A DNA stretch of 64,000 nt, taken from positions 248,001 to 312,000 of the forward strand of contig JAYKXP010000065.1 in NCBI GenBank assembly GCA_037176845.1. The letters are read 5' to 3'. Source of the DNA: Paramarasmius palmivorus (Eukaryota > Basidiomycota > Agaricomycetes > Agaricales > Marasmiaceae). The position numbers and the translations under genes are program-made. Numbering within the stretch: position 1 is the first letter of the stretch; each line of letters begins with the position of its first letter. Under the pieces are notes generated by a model. That model was not told where the DNA came from. It was given only the letters and a program-made list of their open reading frames with translations, and made no database searches. Below, piece by piece: positions 31,098 to 42,434 of the stretch.

Positions 31098-34000
31098 TTA
31101 GACGGTTTGCCATGCGGTATGTCCTTCGAAGACCTTGCCGTGATTTTCGAAATTGAACCACTCAACAGGTCCGGCCTTCTGTTCGTCGTCAATCTTGTAC
31201 CTTGCAGCGGACGACACAAGAGTGATTTCGGGAATAGCCTGCTTCAGAAAGCCGACACTACTAGTGGCTGACAAGTTTTGAGCTCGGCCTACTTCGACCC
31301 CCGATCTGTTGAAGATGGAGGCACGCAGGCGGCTTTCGAAGACCTCGACGATTTTATCTCGAGTGTCTCGGCGAATCTTCTCCGCGATCGACAACGGCCT
31401 GCATGAGGGCTATGAGGAACTGGAAGGTTCAACTTGGAGTATCCAGGTACTTACACGGGTATGACACTACGGATGGTAGAGCCCGCATCGCGACGCATCG
31501 AGCATCCTGCACAGGGGGCTAACGCATCCAAGTGAAATTAATGCTAAATAAAACTGGAGAATGAATGATGAACTCACAACGGTCGGGACGAGCGAAAACG
31601 GCCATAGTCCCAATCAAAGTACCCTAGATAGATAGATCAATGTTGGGGATATCAGGTGCTTGGAAGGCGAAGGTACCTCTTCGTCGGATTCTGCGTCCTC
31701 GTTGTAATACAGCTTGATAGAATAAGATCCATTCATAGCAAATTCCGAAGCCTTGTGGTGTGTTGAACATCAGCACTGTGATTAAGAATAAAATCCAAAT
31801 AGAAAGCCACCGACTTGCACGATTATTACCATACGAAAGTAGTCGTCTACCACTTCATAACCCTTATCGACAGCAGGAACCTTGTAGGCGACATTGCCCA
31901 ATCGTCGTGGTTTATCTGAAAAGTTCCTTCCAGTTTCAATAACATCCGGTGCTCGATCAGATAGGATGTACCCACCGACACCGTAGTATGCCTGCAACTT
32001 TTCCCTTGCTTTGATCCGCTGCTTGGAAGTTATTGAAACACTAACATCGACACCATTGACAGGGGGATAAGAGTAGTCTGCGAGCGATCAAGTTAGCATA
32101 GTACCGTGCTGCCCACAACTACGACCACTGACACTTTCCGTCGACGTAATGCGCTTGGTCTGAGGTCCAGTACTCCCCTTTTGCCCCACGAAATGGTGCG
32201 AGCGGAGTTGTGCCAACCAATTGTGAATTCTGGTAGAGTAAGTAATGCCCTTCCCAGGGATAAGCGGACGTACATAAACAAGAGAATATGTGCCTCGTGC
32301 TTGCGTAAATGGGTAGGTCCTTCCGTTATGGGTGTAGCCGTCGCCCATCTGTAAGTATCCCATGAGACGACAATCTATTAGCTCGAAAAAGAGAGGAGGA
32401 CATAATATTTGGGATAGACGTATTCCCACAGCGCCAGAAGGCGATCAACGTTGCAGTGATGGAGGTAGAAACTTTGAGCGTTGTCAGGCGAAAAGTCATA
32501 GTTCCAGTCTGAGAATTGAATGCTTACATAGGATCGAAACCGGCCTATGGCACACATGGAATGTTAGAGAGCAAAAAAATTTCTGTAAATTCACATACGT
32601 AGTCTGGATGGGACATATGTCCATTGCCACCAATAAACACGTGGATTGTGTCGTGGATAGACTCAAGTGAGTCTACGTGAGAATTATCAACAAGAGACCA
32701 CCTGGAAGTTGAATTAGCCAACATACCAATGTTGCAGCGCTCTTCTTTCGACAAAGATTCGGTCGTATGGTTCGAAAATTCATCCCATCTAGGACACTAA
32801 ATCAGTCGCCATGACTTATGAGATATTCTGGTACTGACTCCTTGGCAGGATCAAGACCGTCTGGAAATGTGAACAAATCGGAAACTCGGCGCCTTATACA
32901 CTCCGCGTTGTCCTTGAAGATTCTACAGGAGCAAACATGAAGCGTTTCATTAATGAAGTCTTGAAGCTCCCACTTACTGGTCCATTTCCGCATTGTTACT
33001 TTTGTCCGGTGTTGGTGTGCTGTCAGCGTGTCGGAATGTGCGCTAAAATAATAAAGAATCAAGATTTATTGAAGGCGTCAATGGGTGACACACACCTCCC
33101 ACTGAGAAAAGTATGCCTTAACCTGTGCACGAAAAGAAGTGGATATCAAACATGATACGCATCTAGAAACATGACAGCCTACCGCAGGTTTGTCTGGCTG
33201 TCATAACAGGTAAATAAATGAAACAGCGACAAAGAAATGTGCACACGTGAAGGACTTCATCCTGAAAACCTTCGGGAATCGATTTGGGTGGAAATCGATA
33301 GTATGCGAGAGGGTTGTCGACCATTTTTGCACCCTGTGGAGTTTCGATCTCCAGCTTTTCGACCTTTAGCACATCGGGAACCCCCTCAGTTTGCACTTTC
33401 TCGGAGGCCCAGTCCCAGAAACTATTCAAAGAACAAATGTCAGATGAAAGTAGGACCAATACAGGAACAGGAACCATACGGAAAGCGGAGCACACGTGCA
33501 GCATCCGTCCATTCGTCGGCTGAGGCTTCGCCCGTGGGGTAGGTACTGACGAAACCTTTTGCAAGTTCAGTGGCAATGTCACCGATCGCTTGTTCTATAG
33601 CCATCACATAGGGCCTGTGCCTAATGCAGGGAATCCATGTCAAGCACACACTTTGCGGGATCTGTGCATTCGGGCTCACCAGGTCGGGAAAACAACACTT
33701 CCATGGTTGCAATACTAAGGTATTATCAGATCAGAGCCGGTCAAGTGGCCACAGAATAATACTTGCCCCTCCAAACCGCGATGGGACCGGGTGGGTGTCT
33801 TTCGCGTCCTTCAGGTCAAAGTCGCTTTTGGCGTATCTTGGATCGCCAATCCATGGCTGCAGTTTATTCAACAACGCGTATGTATTGAATGGAGCTTGTG
33901 GTAACTCACCGTATAAGGTAGGCCGTGAATGCCAGCAATTTCGGGGAATTGTGCAGCAGGATGTACTTCGTTACTGCCCAGCGAAGAGCCTTCCAGAGGC

Positions 34001-34143
34001 CTTCCTTGCAGAGCAAGGAAAGCGAGAATGAAAAGCGAGAATTGCTTCGGGATCTTCTGCAATTCCTCAATTTCCAGCCTATCGAAGGTACCGCAGTCCT
34101 TGCGACCGGTGATGAGGTATGACTTGGATGAGTTGTCAGACAT
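31098..34143 (-). CDS. tyrosinase (polyphenol oxidase)
   Basis: A type-3 copper enzyme that oxidises monophenols and o-diphenols to quinones, giving melanin and browning. About fourteen exons chain on the minus strand. CuA ligands are seen in AGIHGLPY, YCNHGSVVFPTWHRPY and the second His of TWHRPY. CuB ligands are in SLESIHDTIHVFIGGNGHMS (two His) and FYLHHCNVDRLLALWEYV. Other family marks are RFPFWDWAS, PLAYYRFPP and TQARGTYSL. The first exons are 34143-33910, 33856-33767 and 33714-33680. The second intron has a GC donor (GGG then GCAAGT at 33766). Two introns use a GTCAGT donor. The C-terminal part (after KYYSYPPVNGVDVSVSI) corresponds to the fungal lid domain that masks the active site until cleaved. 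No signal peptide is seen, which fits intracellular fungal tyrosinases. Confidence 0.88.
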
Positions 34144-36240
34144 TGCTCAATGAAGTTCAGGTGAGAGATGAAGCGGATAAAAGTTGTAGTCAACGGGGGA
34201 TCGACTAATGGTCTGGCGTGAGGTCGAGGCCTTTATATATCTTTCTGAGCACGAAAAGAGTGCGATTTTCTCGCCATTGACATTGATGTAAAGGCAAGGT
34301 ATCCATGGTTTTTCATTGGGCGAAAGGACAGTGACGTTTGCAGAGAGATCAGCAGAACGCTTGTGCCGGAGCAATTTTGCTTGCGAGGCAGCTGGAATGA
34401 CAGGGATCTATCACAATCAGTAGGGTATCGAGTGGAGAATTGCTTCGTACCGCGTGTCTCTTTTGTTTCCTTGCAGCATCCTTGTAGTGAGAAGATACAC
34501 CTAACACTCAGTAGGTCGTTCCAGAGATCTAGTACTAAGCCGAGAAACTTGGCCCAACCGCGAATTGTGCATCTGCCAGGGCGGCGAGTCCCTAAAGCGC
34601 GCAGTTGAGTAGGGAAAGCGGTTCCACGCGTGAGGCATTTTTGCACCCTGTGGTGACTTCGTTGATTGCCGCATTTCTTGCCACAAGTATCTGCCCGAAG
34701 AACCTTTATATTGAATACTCAATGACTGCAGCATACTTACATTTTCCAAATATCTTGAATGTCATGCTGGTGTTCTAATCTCCACTTCTACTTGTACCGT
34801 CTGTGAAAAATCGAACTGTCATTTGGTAAAACTGACCTCAGAATGAATATGTACGGGATTCCCTACCCGGTAGAGGTGTAGTTGCGAGACACAAATATGG
34901 GCAATAGCAGCTAATATGTGATATTAACCAGATAAACCGAATAGTACACTGCACGAGAACGAACACATGCTGATGATGTAGGCTGAAATTTAGACGTGGA
35001 GTCAAAAATCGACGGAAGAAACTGATAGAAAGGGGGTGCAACTCACCAGTCTTCAGTAAGCTTCGTCTGAGTGCTCCACTTTACATTCAATTGCTACCCT
35101 GTCAATATCTTTCGGTGTTCTACAGTGCAATCCCATGCTCCAACAACCGATACTCGTCCGAAAATAGCGCTGACGTTCCTCGTTTCGTTAGCTGACGCGT
35201 CATCTTTTGTGGAAGTAGCTCTTCTTAAGGTTGGGTAGCGGGCCTGCTTTTGCCGGGAACAACCTGCCTAGCTCGGTTTAATCCTGTGTGCTAGGAGGGC
35301 GCCCACGAATCGAATTGAAGCTCCCGTACGTTTCTTAGAAGGATAGGTTGTTTACGAGGGTTGAAAGGCACAAAAGCCAATCCCGAGAGCGACTGAGGGC
35401 CTGGTCTGTGGTGGTGGTCCGTGGATGCACCAGCGTATCGACACTTCGAAGGAACGCTTCAAAAGAGGCGTCCATGCGCCTCCCATAGAAGAAATGTAGG
35501 GGTTATTTGGTCTGAAACGTCTGTGAACTGGCATGAGTCGAAGTGCAGCGGCGAGCAGGACAAAAGACGTACTTGGTTAACCTCATCAACACCCTTGCTC
35601 GTCAGAGCGACTCAAGTCTTCTCTTCTTCAAAGGCACGCCCCTTATCAAAATCCTTTCATGTAGGAAGAGTCGATTCTAGGAATTGTGAGATTCAAAGCA
35701 GCACCTCGCCTGAAGCCCAGGTTCAAACCACTTCGTCGCCCACAATCAGGTCGTCCGCCGACGTGAGAGAGTTTGAGTGATTTATGATAACTTGTATTTG
35801 TCGAGGACAAGCCAATATTGGTTTCTGGGGCTTCAAGGAAAGGGAACAGGTACTGAAGAATGAAGGGTGTCGCTTAGGGTGTCGAAACCGGCCCGAAACC
35901 GTGACCTTGCTACTTGCCCTTTACTTGCCCTTCCACCTCCATTCAGCTGCGCACAATTCAGCCTTTAAACCTACTCTATCGATAGCTCATCGTGCTCTAC
36001 ACGAGTTTAGATGCCTTCGTTCATGAAATTCTCATCGAAAGCAACGTATACCAGAAGCTGCTCGTATTGTCATGAGCAACCAATGATAGCGCAGTATGCT
36101 CCACTGAAAACGACATCTTTGACCGCCTGACACAGTCTAGCTAAGTAGAAGAGTTCCATGTAACGTTAACTCAAGATTGACGTCTCGGAAGCACTATCGA
36201 CTATAAAATTTATTGGTCCACGTCCAAGTTCCCAAACGTT
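34144..36240. other. long intergenic stretch with possible gene remnant
   Basis: About 2.1 kb with no supportable gene. On the minus strand near 34637-34655 an 18-base string matches the tyrosinase exon that encodes TPQGAKM; the surrounding frame reads SPQGAKMPHAWNRFPY and then degrades. This could be a relic of a second tyrosinase copy. The rest shows only short frames. Confidence 0.35.
34232..34240 (-). promoter_or_regulatory. TATA-like element upstream of tyrosinase
   Basis: Read on the minus strand this is ATATATAAA, about 90 bases above the tyrosinase start codon, a usual place for a TATA box in a regulated fungal gene. Confidence 0.4.
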
Positions 36241-37025
36241 ATGTTTCGCTCGCTCTTGCAACTGGTTCTAGCTAGCAGCTCCCTTACACAGGGCAATGTT
36301 ACCAAGTAAGTCAATCCTTCCAACAGTGCCTTCGATACTAACTAATCACTTGTATTAGTGGTACCCTACCGGTGGACTACGGAGTACTGCTCTTCCCAGC
36401 GTTCCAAGCACTGGACGTTTTCGGTCCCATGGATGCACTAAACATTCTTTCATGGAACTATTCAATCAATCTCCACCTCATATCCGATTCTTTGGACCCA
36501 GTTACAACGAAATCGGAAGCTATGAACGTTCCCAATTCCAACTTTTCCGAGTCCGTTGTTCCTACTCATACCTTCGACAATCCCCCACCAAAAATCGACG
36601 TTCTCTTCGTCCCAGGCGGTGTTGGGACCCGCGCACCAGCACCAGCTCTCGATCGCCACATCGCCTTCATTAAGGAAACGTATCCTTCATTACAATACCT
36701 CATCTCAGTCTGCACCGGCTCCTGGCTTCTCGCCAAAGCAGGTGTTCTCGATGGGAAAAACGCCACGTCCAACAAGCGTGCATGGGCTGGTAGAGAAGGT
36801 CTGGGAAACGGCACCCAATGGATCGCACATGCGAGATGGATCGTGGATGGTAATATCTGGACTACTTCTGGCGTTAGTGCTGGGATGGATGGTACTTTGG
36901 CTTGGATGGCCGAGGTTTATGGGGAGGATGCTGCGTTGGACGTCGCTAATGGGATGGAGTATGAAAGGCATACAAATGGGAGCTGGGATCCGTTCGCAGA
37001 TCTCTATGGTCTTCCTTACCCTTGA
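36241..37025 (+). CDS. DJ-1/PfpI family protein with signal-like N-terminus
   Basis: Exons 36241-36305 and 36359-37025 give 243 residues. The N-terminus MFRSLLQLVLASSSLTQG looks like a signal peptide. The GATase1-like fold motifs follow: VDYGVLLFPAFQALDVFGPM, VLFVPGGVGTR, and the nucleophile-elbow segment YLISVCTGSWLLAKAGVLDG carrying the conserved Cys. TTSGVSAGMDGTLAWM closes the domain. Members of this branch include isonitrile hydratases and ThiJ-like proteins; the substrate cannot be assigned. The intron is 53 bases (GTAAGT to TATTAG) and the split codon gives Asn. It converges on the BTG-like gene. Confidence 0.85.
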
Positions 37026-37477
37026 TTACTGATTTGACAAATTCAATTCGATGTATAAGCTGTATATTCATCGTACCTTGCTTGCCAATTGAGGCTCGAT
37101 ACTTCGAGAATTCCTGCGAATAGAGTTCAAAGAGCCAAATGTTGGAATCCGAGTAGAGATAAACGCACTCAGAACCTCTCTCCATACGTTGGAACATGAA
37201 AGAATGACCCCAAATCTGTCAATTCAAAAACAGTTGGCTAAATACATCGTTCTCGTTAAGAGATAAGTAACAGCATCAAGCAAAAGCAAAAGGCGATATT
37301 AGTAGCTATACATGATTGAATGAAAAAGAGTTGATATACCGATACAGTTTGTGCAATTATTCGACAGCAAGAGAGCAAAGACGAAGAGAGAGAAAAAATA
37401 ATACAGGTGTGCAAGTGCAATCGTCACGTCAACGCGTTGGTCGTAAGTTTTCGAAAGTAAAGAAAGGAACGGGTCAA
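37026..37477. other. convergent 3' region, no gene seen
   Basis: A 452-base space between two convergent genes (DJ-1/PfpI and BTG-like). It is A/T-rich with AAAAGCAAAAGG-like stretches and presumably holds both terminator regions. Confidence 0.4.
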
Positions 37478-38521
37478 TTAAGCCCTGGTGCTGCGACGGC
37501 GACGCCAGTTGGCATCCGAGTCGGCGTCTGGGCCCAGAAGAACCCTGTCATTGGCAGCGGAACGCTTTCGCATCGCTGGGCGGTGAGGAGAATCCTGTTT
37601 GGCGTTCTTGGGTTGCCAGGTCTTTTTGGGAGTGGATGCACCGGCACCGAGCATGACACCGCCAGTGATGACACCAGTCTGTCCGCCTTGGTACATGTAC
37701 CGAGTAACGTTAGCCTTGGGTTGTTCAACCTTTGGACGCTGGGACTGAGCACGGAAAGGAGGTCGGTACTTGGCGGGAGGGGGAACGTAAGGCTTCTCTT
37801 CTTCATCGGAAGGAAGGTCGACCTTGATAGGTGCAGGCGAGGAGGCCGCAGAAGAGACCGAGGATGTGGATTCAGCGTCGGAAAAGGCGAATTGGACGGA
37901 TGAATCGTTGGAAGACGTGGTAGACTCGGAGTCTGAGTCAATATCGACATCGACATCGTCGGTAGATGTAAGCTGCGGAAGGGTTGGGACTTGGATAGGC
38001 TTCTGTTCGCCAGAAGATAGACGACGGGCGCGAACAGAAGCCAACAACTCGTTGAGCTTGTTGGCCATTGGCGATTGCGCATCCTTATCCTCCTTCGCCA
38101 AGCTCATTTTGGAGATCCCAACAACCTTGCCTCCGTCGAGAGCTTCACCGTCATCAGTCCAGACCGATTTTGCCTCGTTCTGCCCATCTTTGACTCGGAT
38201 GCAACCCTGCATGACAAACACCAATAGGTTTCCTTTGCCGTCGGTGATCAGGTTCATCCAGTCGACCCAATTGATACCGCTAGACATACAAGCCGCGAGA
38301 ATCGGGGCAGGTGGAAGTGTGTGAGGAGATAGGATGAATGTGAAGGGTGCAAGGGTTCCGGTAGCGAAAAGATATGCGAGATGGGAGAAGAGTGTCGATC
38401 TGAGAATGCTAACAGTAGCGACAGAGTATTGTGCTTTTGAAAGGGGCCCGGTCAAGTACTCGATTAGAGCAATGACGGTAGCGGCGGCAGAGGTGGTGTT
38501 TGTGATAGGTGAAACGGCCAT
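37478..38521 (-). CDS. BTG/Tob-like domain protein (putative)
   Basis: A single exon of 347 residues; I take the start at 38521 (MAVSPITNTTSAAATVIALI). The first 150 residues resemble the divergent BTG domain of basidiomycetes: a helical YLTGPLSKAQYSVATVSIL, then FILSPHTLPPAPILAACMSS with GINWVDWM, then NLLVFVMQGCIRVKDG, which corresponds to BTG box B. BTG proteins bind the CCR4-NOT deadenylase and restrain growth in animals; a role in mRNA turnover is only inferred here. The usual glycine-arginine part of box A is not evident. The rest is acidic, serine-rich and disordered, with a conserved-looking TRYMYQGGQTGVITGGVMLG near the C-terminus and a basic RRRRSTRA end. Confidence 0.5.
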   Translation of the reverse strand: MAVSPITNTTSAAATVIALIEYLTGPLSKAQYSVATVSILRSTLFSHLAYLFATGTLAPFTFILSPHTLPPAPILAACMSSGINWVDWMNLITDGKGNLLVFVMQGCIRVKDGQNEAKSVWTDDGEALDGGKVVGISKMSLAKEDKDAQSPMANKLNELLASVRARRLSSGEQKPIQVPTLPQLTSTDDVDVDIDSDSESTTSSNDSSVQFAFSDAESTSSVSSAASSPAPIKVDLPSDEEEKPYVPPPAKYRPPFRAQSQRPKVEQPKANVTRYMYQGGQTGVITGGVMLGAGASTPKKTWQPKNAKQDSPHRPAMRKRSAANDRVLLGPDADSDANWRRRRSTRA

Positions 38522-40533
38522 TTTACTTGGAGTTTTGGTTGTCGTTAAAGAGTAAAGAGTTCTAGTTCGCACTGCGATGAATAAACGTATGAACTAGGAG
38601 AGGTAATGAGTTAAAAAAGCGGCGAACAGAAAAGGCTGGAGTACTCACAAGGCGTGAATATTAAAGCTACAGTTGAAACCGGGCGTACTAGACGTTGAGG
38701 ATAACAGAGAAGAAGAGGCGTTGAGAGACGTAAACTGCAAGGCTTGAGAAAGACCTGTGAATGATTTTTCCTGGCCATTTTTTGCTTGAATTTATACGCT
38801 GAACCCGGAATAGCGAACAATGCAGAGACCATGAGAGCTCTACTTTTGTTTCGTAAGGACAATGGGCGCAGACCAAACAAAGCATACAAACATTCCCGCC
38901 ACGTGGAATTTGGCGCCCGTTAAGCGCCCATATTTGGTAGCTCAAAATGGATCTCCTTGTATGCAGATATCCATGGACCTTGAGAATTCTGATTGCAACC
39001 AGACAAGAATGATGGTAGCATCAATGTATAGACCATATAAAAATAGTTTTACATAGCGCGTAGTAATGTAGTTATAATGCGATTTTGTCCAACGCATGAA
39101 TGCATGAATGACGAGGGATGCTGCTAATTGGGAGCGGACAAACAAGAGCCTAGCAACTCCACAGGTAAGAGAGACTTCACGTAAGGAAGAGAGAGAGGGG
39201 GTATAGTACCGCGCAGTGTGTGGCTCGCAGGTGTTGTATAGCTCACGTTGGAAATCGGCGCTCCTCTTGGTTGGCAGGACCTAAGTACTATCGGTGAGGT
39301 TAAACTTGACCGAAGGTAGCAACAGACTCACCAAGAATCGCAAGACTGACATCGTGAAGTACGACGTCGTAGCGGCTATCAGCTCGCCACAGTGGCCTTC
39401 TCATGTCTGGCGCGACCCAGCCCACTTAGATCATCCAGAGACCTCGAAGAGTGTCTACCGGACCCTTCGTGGATTATCAGCGAGGCACTAGGTTGCTCTG
39501 AGCCTTTTGCACTTATAGCGAAGGTCCGACCACCAGAAAACACGAGAGAAGCCACGCCCTGAGACAGTGAGTGCGGAACTACTGCTGTCCCCTCACAGTA
39601 TGCGTTGCCATTTGCACACTGATCCTCCAGCGATCGGCGCCACACTTGGGTGGAACCTACTGGCTTTCTGGGTTGTGGTTCGCACTGCCCATATTACGAA
39701 GCGTACTCGTTTTTTGTGTTAATAGATCTGAAGAACATGTTAGGAATGTGTGGCGAGGAACAGTTGTACTAGTACATACAAGTCCGCCAAATCATGAAAC
39801 GGTGGGATTCTGGAGACTCCAGAGGTTTGTCGAGTGTGGCGAGTACTAGTATCATGTATAGGCGTCTCATCTAGTCGAGGAATAGAAGATGGTAAACCTG
39901 AAGAAAGATAGTGTCAGCGACGACGAAGAGATGAACGACATGGTACTCACATCAGTGTGATGTCCGCACGCCGCCACATATTTTCATAGGCGAAGAAAGC
40001 ATCTTGCGCGTCAGAGGCATGTCAAGTATGATTCCCTATACAGGAATTAAGAAATGCAGGAAGACGATGGTGGTCTGAGAGAAAGAGATGAAAAGAGGCG
40101 AAGAGACCTTTTATAATCCTCACACCGTGGCTGTGTTCCATTTGCAGCTTGTTTCGGTAGTTGTAGTAGCACATGTCCAGGATTGTTCCGTTGTATTTTC
40201 TGCCAGGCGTGACCATAGTCAACAAAGCAAGCTAGGCGCGTAGGTCCTCGGAAGAATTTTTTGGAAGAAAAAAAAAGTTGCTCCACGATGTGGTGAACCT
40301 GCCAGTGAGTCGCGATGCTCTTTCCCTAAAGATTTCCTACAGCTCTATAAATCAATGGCATTTTCCAGTCCTGGATGAGGCTGGATCTGCTAGAGAAGAT
40401 CGAGCTACTTATCGACGCGTTGATGGTGGTGGACAACTTGCAACAACATCGCCACGTGGTCGGTGACACGTACTGGAAACGGAGCATCATCCACGTGTAG
40501 CAAGCCGTCTTTCCTCAGACCGCGACGACCACC
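38522..40533. other. long intergenic stretch, no gene seen
   Basis: About 2 kb between the BTG-like and STE24 genes. It contains only short unconnected frames. The left part may hold a 5' untranslated intron of the BTG-like gene. The right end holds the STE24 promoter. Confidence 0.45.
40453..40497. promoter_or_regulatory. pair of CACGTG palindromes upstream of STE24
   Basis: CACGTG occurs at 40453-40458 and again at 40492-40497, 37 bases before the STE24 start codon. CACGTG is the core site of basic helix-loop-helix factors in fungi. Whether they are used here is unknown. Confidence 0.35.
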
Positions 40534-42287
40534 ATGGATCTCCTTCATACAAACCTCGCAAAAATTCAGCGCCAGCTCGCCTTTGTTGCGGTGGACCCGA
40601 TAGACTGGAAATTCTACGTTCAAATATTTTCGTGGGGTGTCACTCTATTCGAATCCTATCTTCTGTGAGCCGAAAAGCTTTTTGTAGTTAACGGTATAGC
40701 TGATCATTTCTTAGGTTGCGACAGTACCCTCTTTACTCAAAGACTGAACCACCACCAGCTCTTGCGAGCCACATCAGCCGTGAGGATTTCGAAAAATCCC
40801 AAAGTTATGGAAAGGACAAAGCCAAGTTTGCTCTGTTCTCGAAGCTTTTCAGCCAATGTTTGGACTCGGCCATGCTTCAGTACGGATTCTACGCCTGGTG
40901 CTGGAGTGCTGCTGGTAGTATCTTGGGCAAGATCGGCTACGGAGCTGAATACGAGGTGCGCGTGTTCACACTCACCGCGGTGTTGTTTTGTCTCACACAT
41001 TTGTATAGATTTTGCAATCTATTGTGTTCTCCTTCCTGATGTACCTTCTCTCATCTCTGCCTACCCTACCCTTGTCGGTCTACTCCACCTTTGTTCTCGA
41101 AGAAAAACACGGTTTCAACAAAACTACGCCTGGCTTATTCGTCGCGGACCTTTTCAAAGGATGGGCGGTCGCCTTTGTCTTGGGCGCGCCTTTCCTGGCT
41201 GCATTCCTGTACATTTTCAAGTGGGCTGGCGACCGATTTGTCCCCTGGCTCATGGCCTTTATGTATGTCTCGTTTTCGTGTGGCACGCGGGCTGGTACTG
41301 ACTCTACGTTCAAGGATCTCCTTCCAACTCCTCATGGTTATCCTTTATCCCACCGTTATCCAGCCACTCTTCAACAAGCTCACTCCTCTTCAAGAGGGCG
41401 AGCTCCGCAACAGAGTCGAATCTCTTGCCGGAAAACTTCGTTTCCCGCTCAAGCACCTGTACGAAATTGATGGCTCCAAGAGAAGCTCCCACAGTAACGC
41501 CTACTTCTTCGGCCTTCCCTGGGTGAGCTCCACTTTCCATCACATCACCCAACAAACGCTCATGTCGCGCTCAGAGTAAACATATTGTCATCTTTGATAC
41601 ATTGATTCAGCAAAGTAAGGCAGATGAAGTCGAAGCTGTGCTCGGTGAGGTACCATGTCTTCTGTATGATGCATTTTTCTGACAGTCATTTATCAGCCCA
41701 CGAACTTGGTCACTGGTATTACATGCATCCTACAAAGATGATGGCGATATCCCAGATCCACATCTTTACGATTTTGGCCCTCTTCCCCGCTTTCCTTCAC
41801 GCGCCTCCGCTCCTCAGGTCTTTCGACTTCCCCAAGGAAGTCGCTGCCAGACCTCCTACCATTGTCGCGTTTTTGCTGTTCCAGGTAAGCGTGTCGACTC
41901 AGCCCCTAGAACTTTAGGTTTCTGAGTTTTATTATCTAGATGATCCTTACACCTTTGGAAGCCATCATCAGCATTGGAATGAATGCTGTCAGCAGGCATT
42001 TTGAGTGGGAAGCTGATCGTTTCGCTTGTGAATTACAAGACAAGTTGAATGATGGCGCTATGAAGGACATGGGTGACCGTTTAGGCCGCGCGTTAATTAC
42101 TCTTCATGTGAAGAATCTGTCGACGGTCTGGGTAGACTGGCTGTACGTGTTTACTCCCGCTATACGTGAAAACTGACTAACTTGACTCAATTGTAGGTAT
42201 TCCGCCTACCATCATTCGCACCCGACCTTGACCGAACGTCTGAAGGAGCTAGAAAAGTTCCAAGTTGCGCGGGACAAGAAAAACTAG
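40534..42287 (+). CDS. STE24: CAAX prenyl protease 1 (Ste24, M48 family)
   Basis: An integral membrane zinc metalloprotease of the endoplasmic reticulum that trims prenylated CaaX proteins, including a-factor-type mating pheromones. Eight exons (40534-40664, 40715-40955, 41009-41262, 41315-41522, 41575-41644, 41697-41884, 41940-42142, 42197-42287) join exactly in frame to give 461 residues, the usual size. The catalytic zinc site AHELGHWYYMHP has the HExxH at about residues 303-307. The second zinc-binding region is FEWEADRFACEL. Family marks include YSTFVLEEKHGFNKTTPGLF, SNAYFFGLPWSKHIVIFDTL and the ending AYHHSHPTLTERLKEL. Several hydrophobic helices are present. It looks fully functional. 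Confidence 0.93.
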
Positions 42288-42434
42288 GATTACGATGTCT
42301 CTTTAATACTAGACCACTCTATGAGTGGGTTGTGTTAATGTATTCATAATCAGCGTACAACTCGTGTCGAATGGCGTGAATCTACAATACGTATAGAACA
42401 ACAACAAGCAAGAAACAAACAAAAAACCACCTTT

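Noticed and set aside
35352..35780. Overlapping frames on both strands of 60 and 119 codons
   Set aside because: The longer plus-strand frame begins with GTG and neither shows splice continuity, family motifs or a good start.
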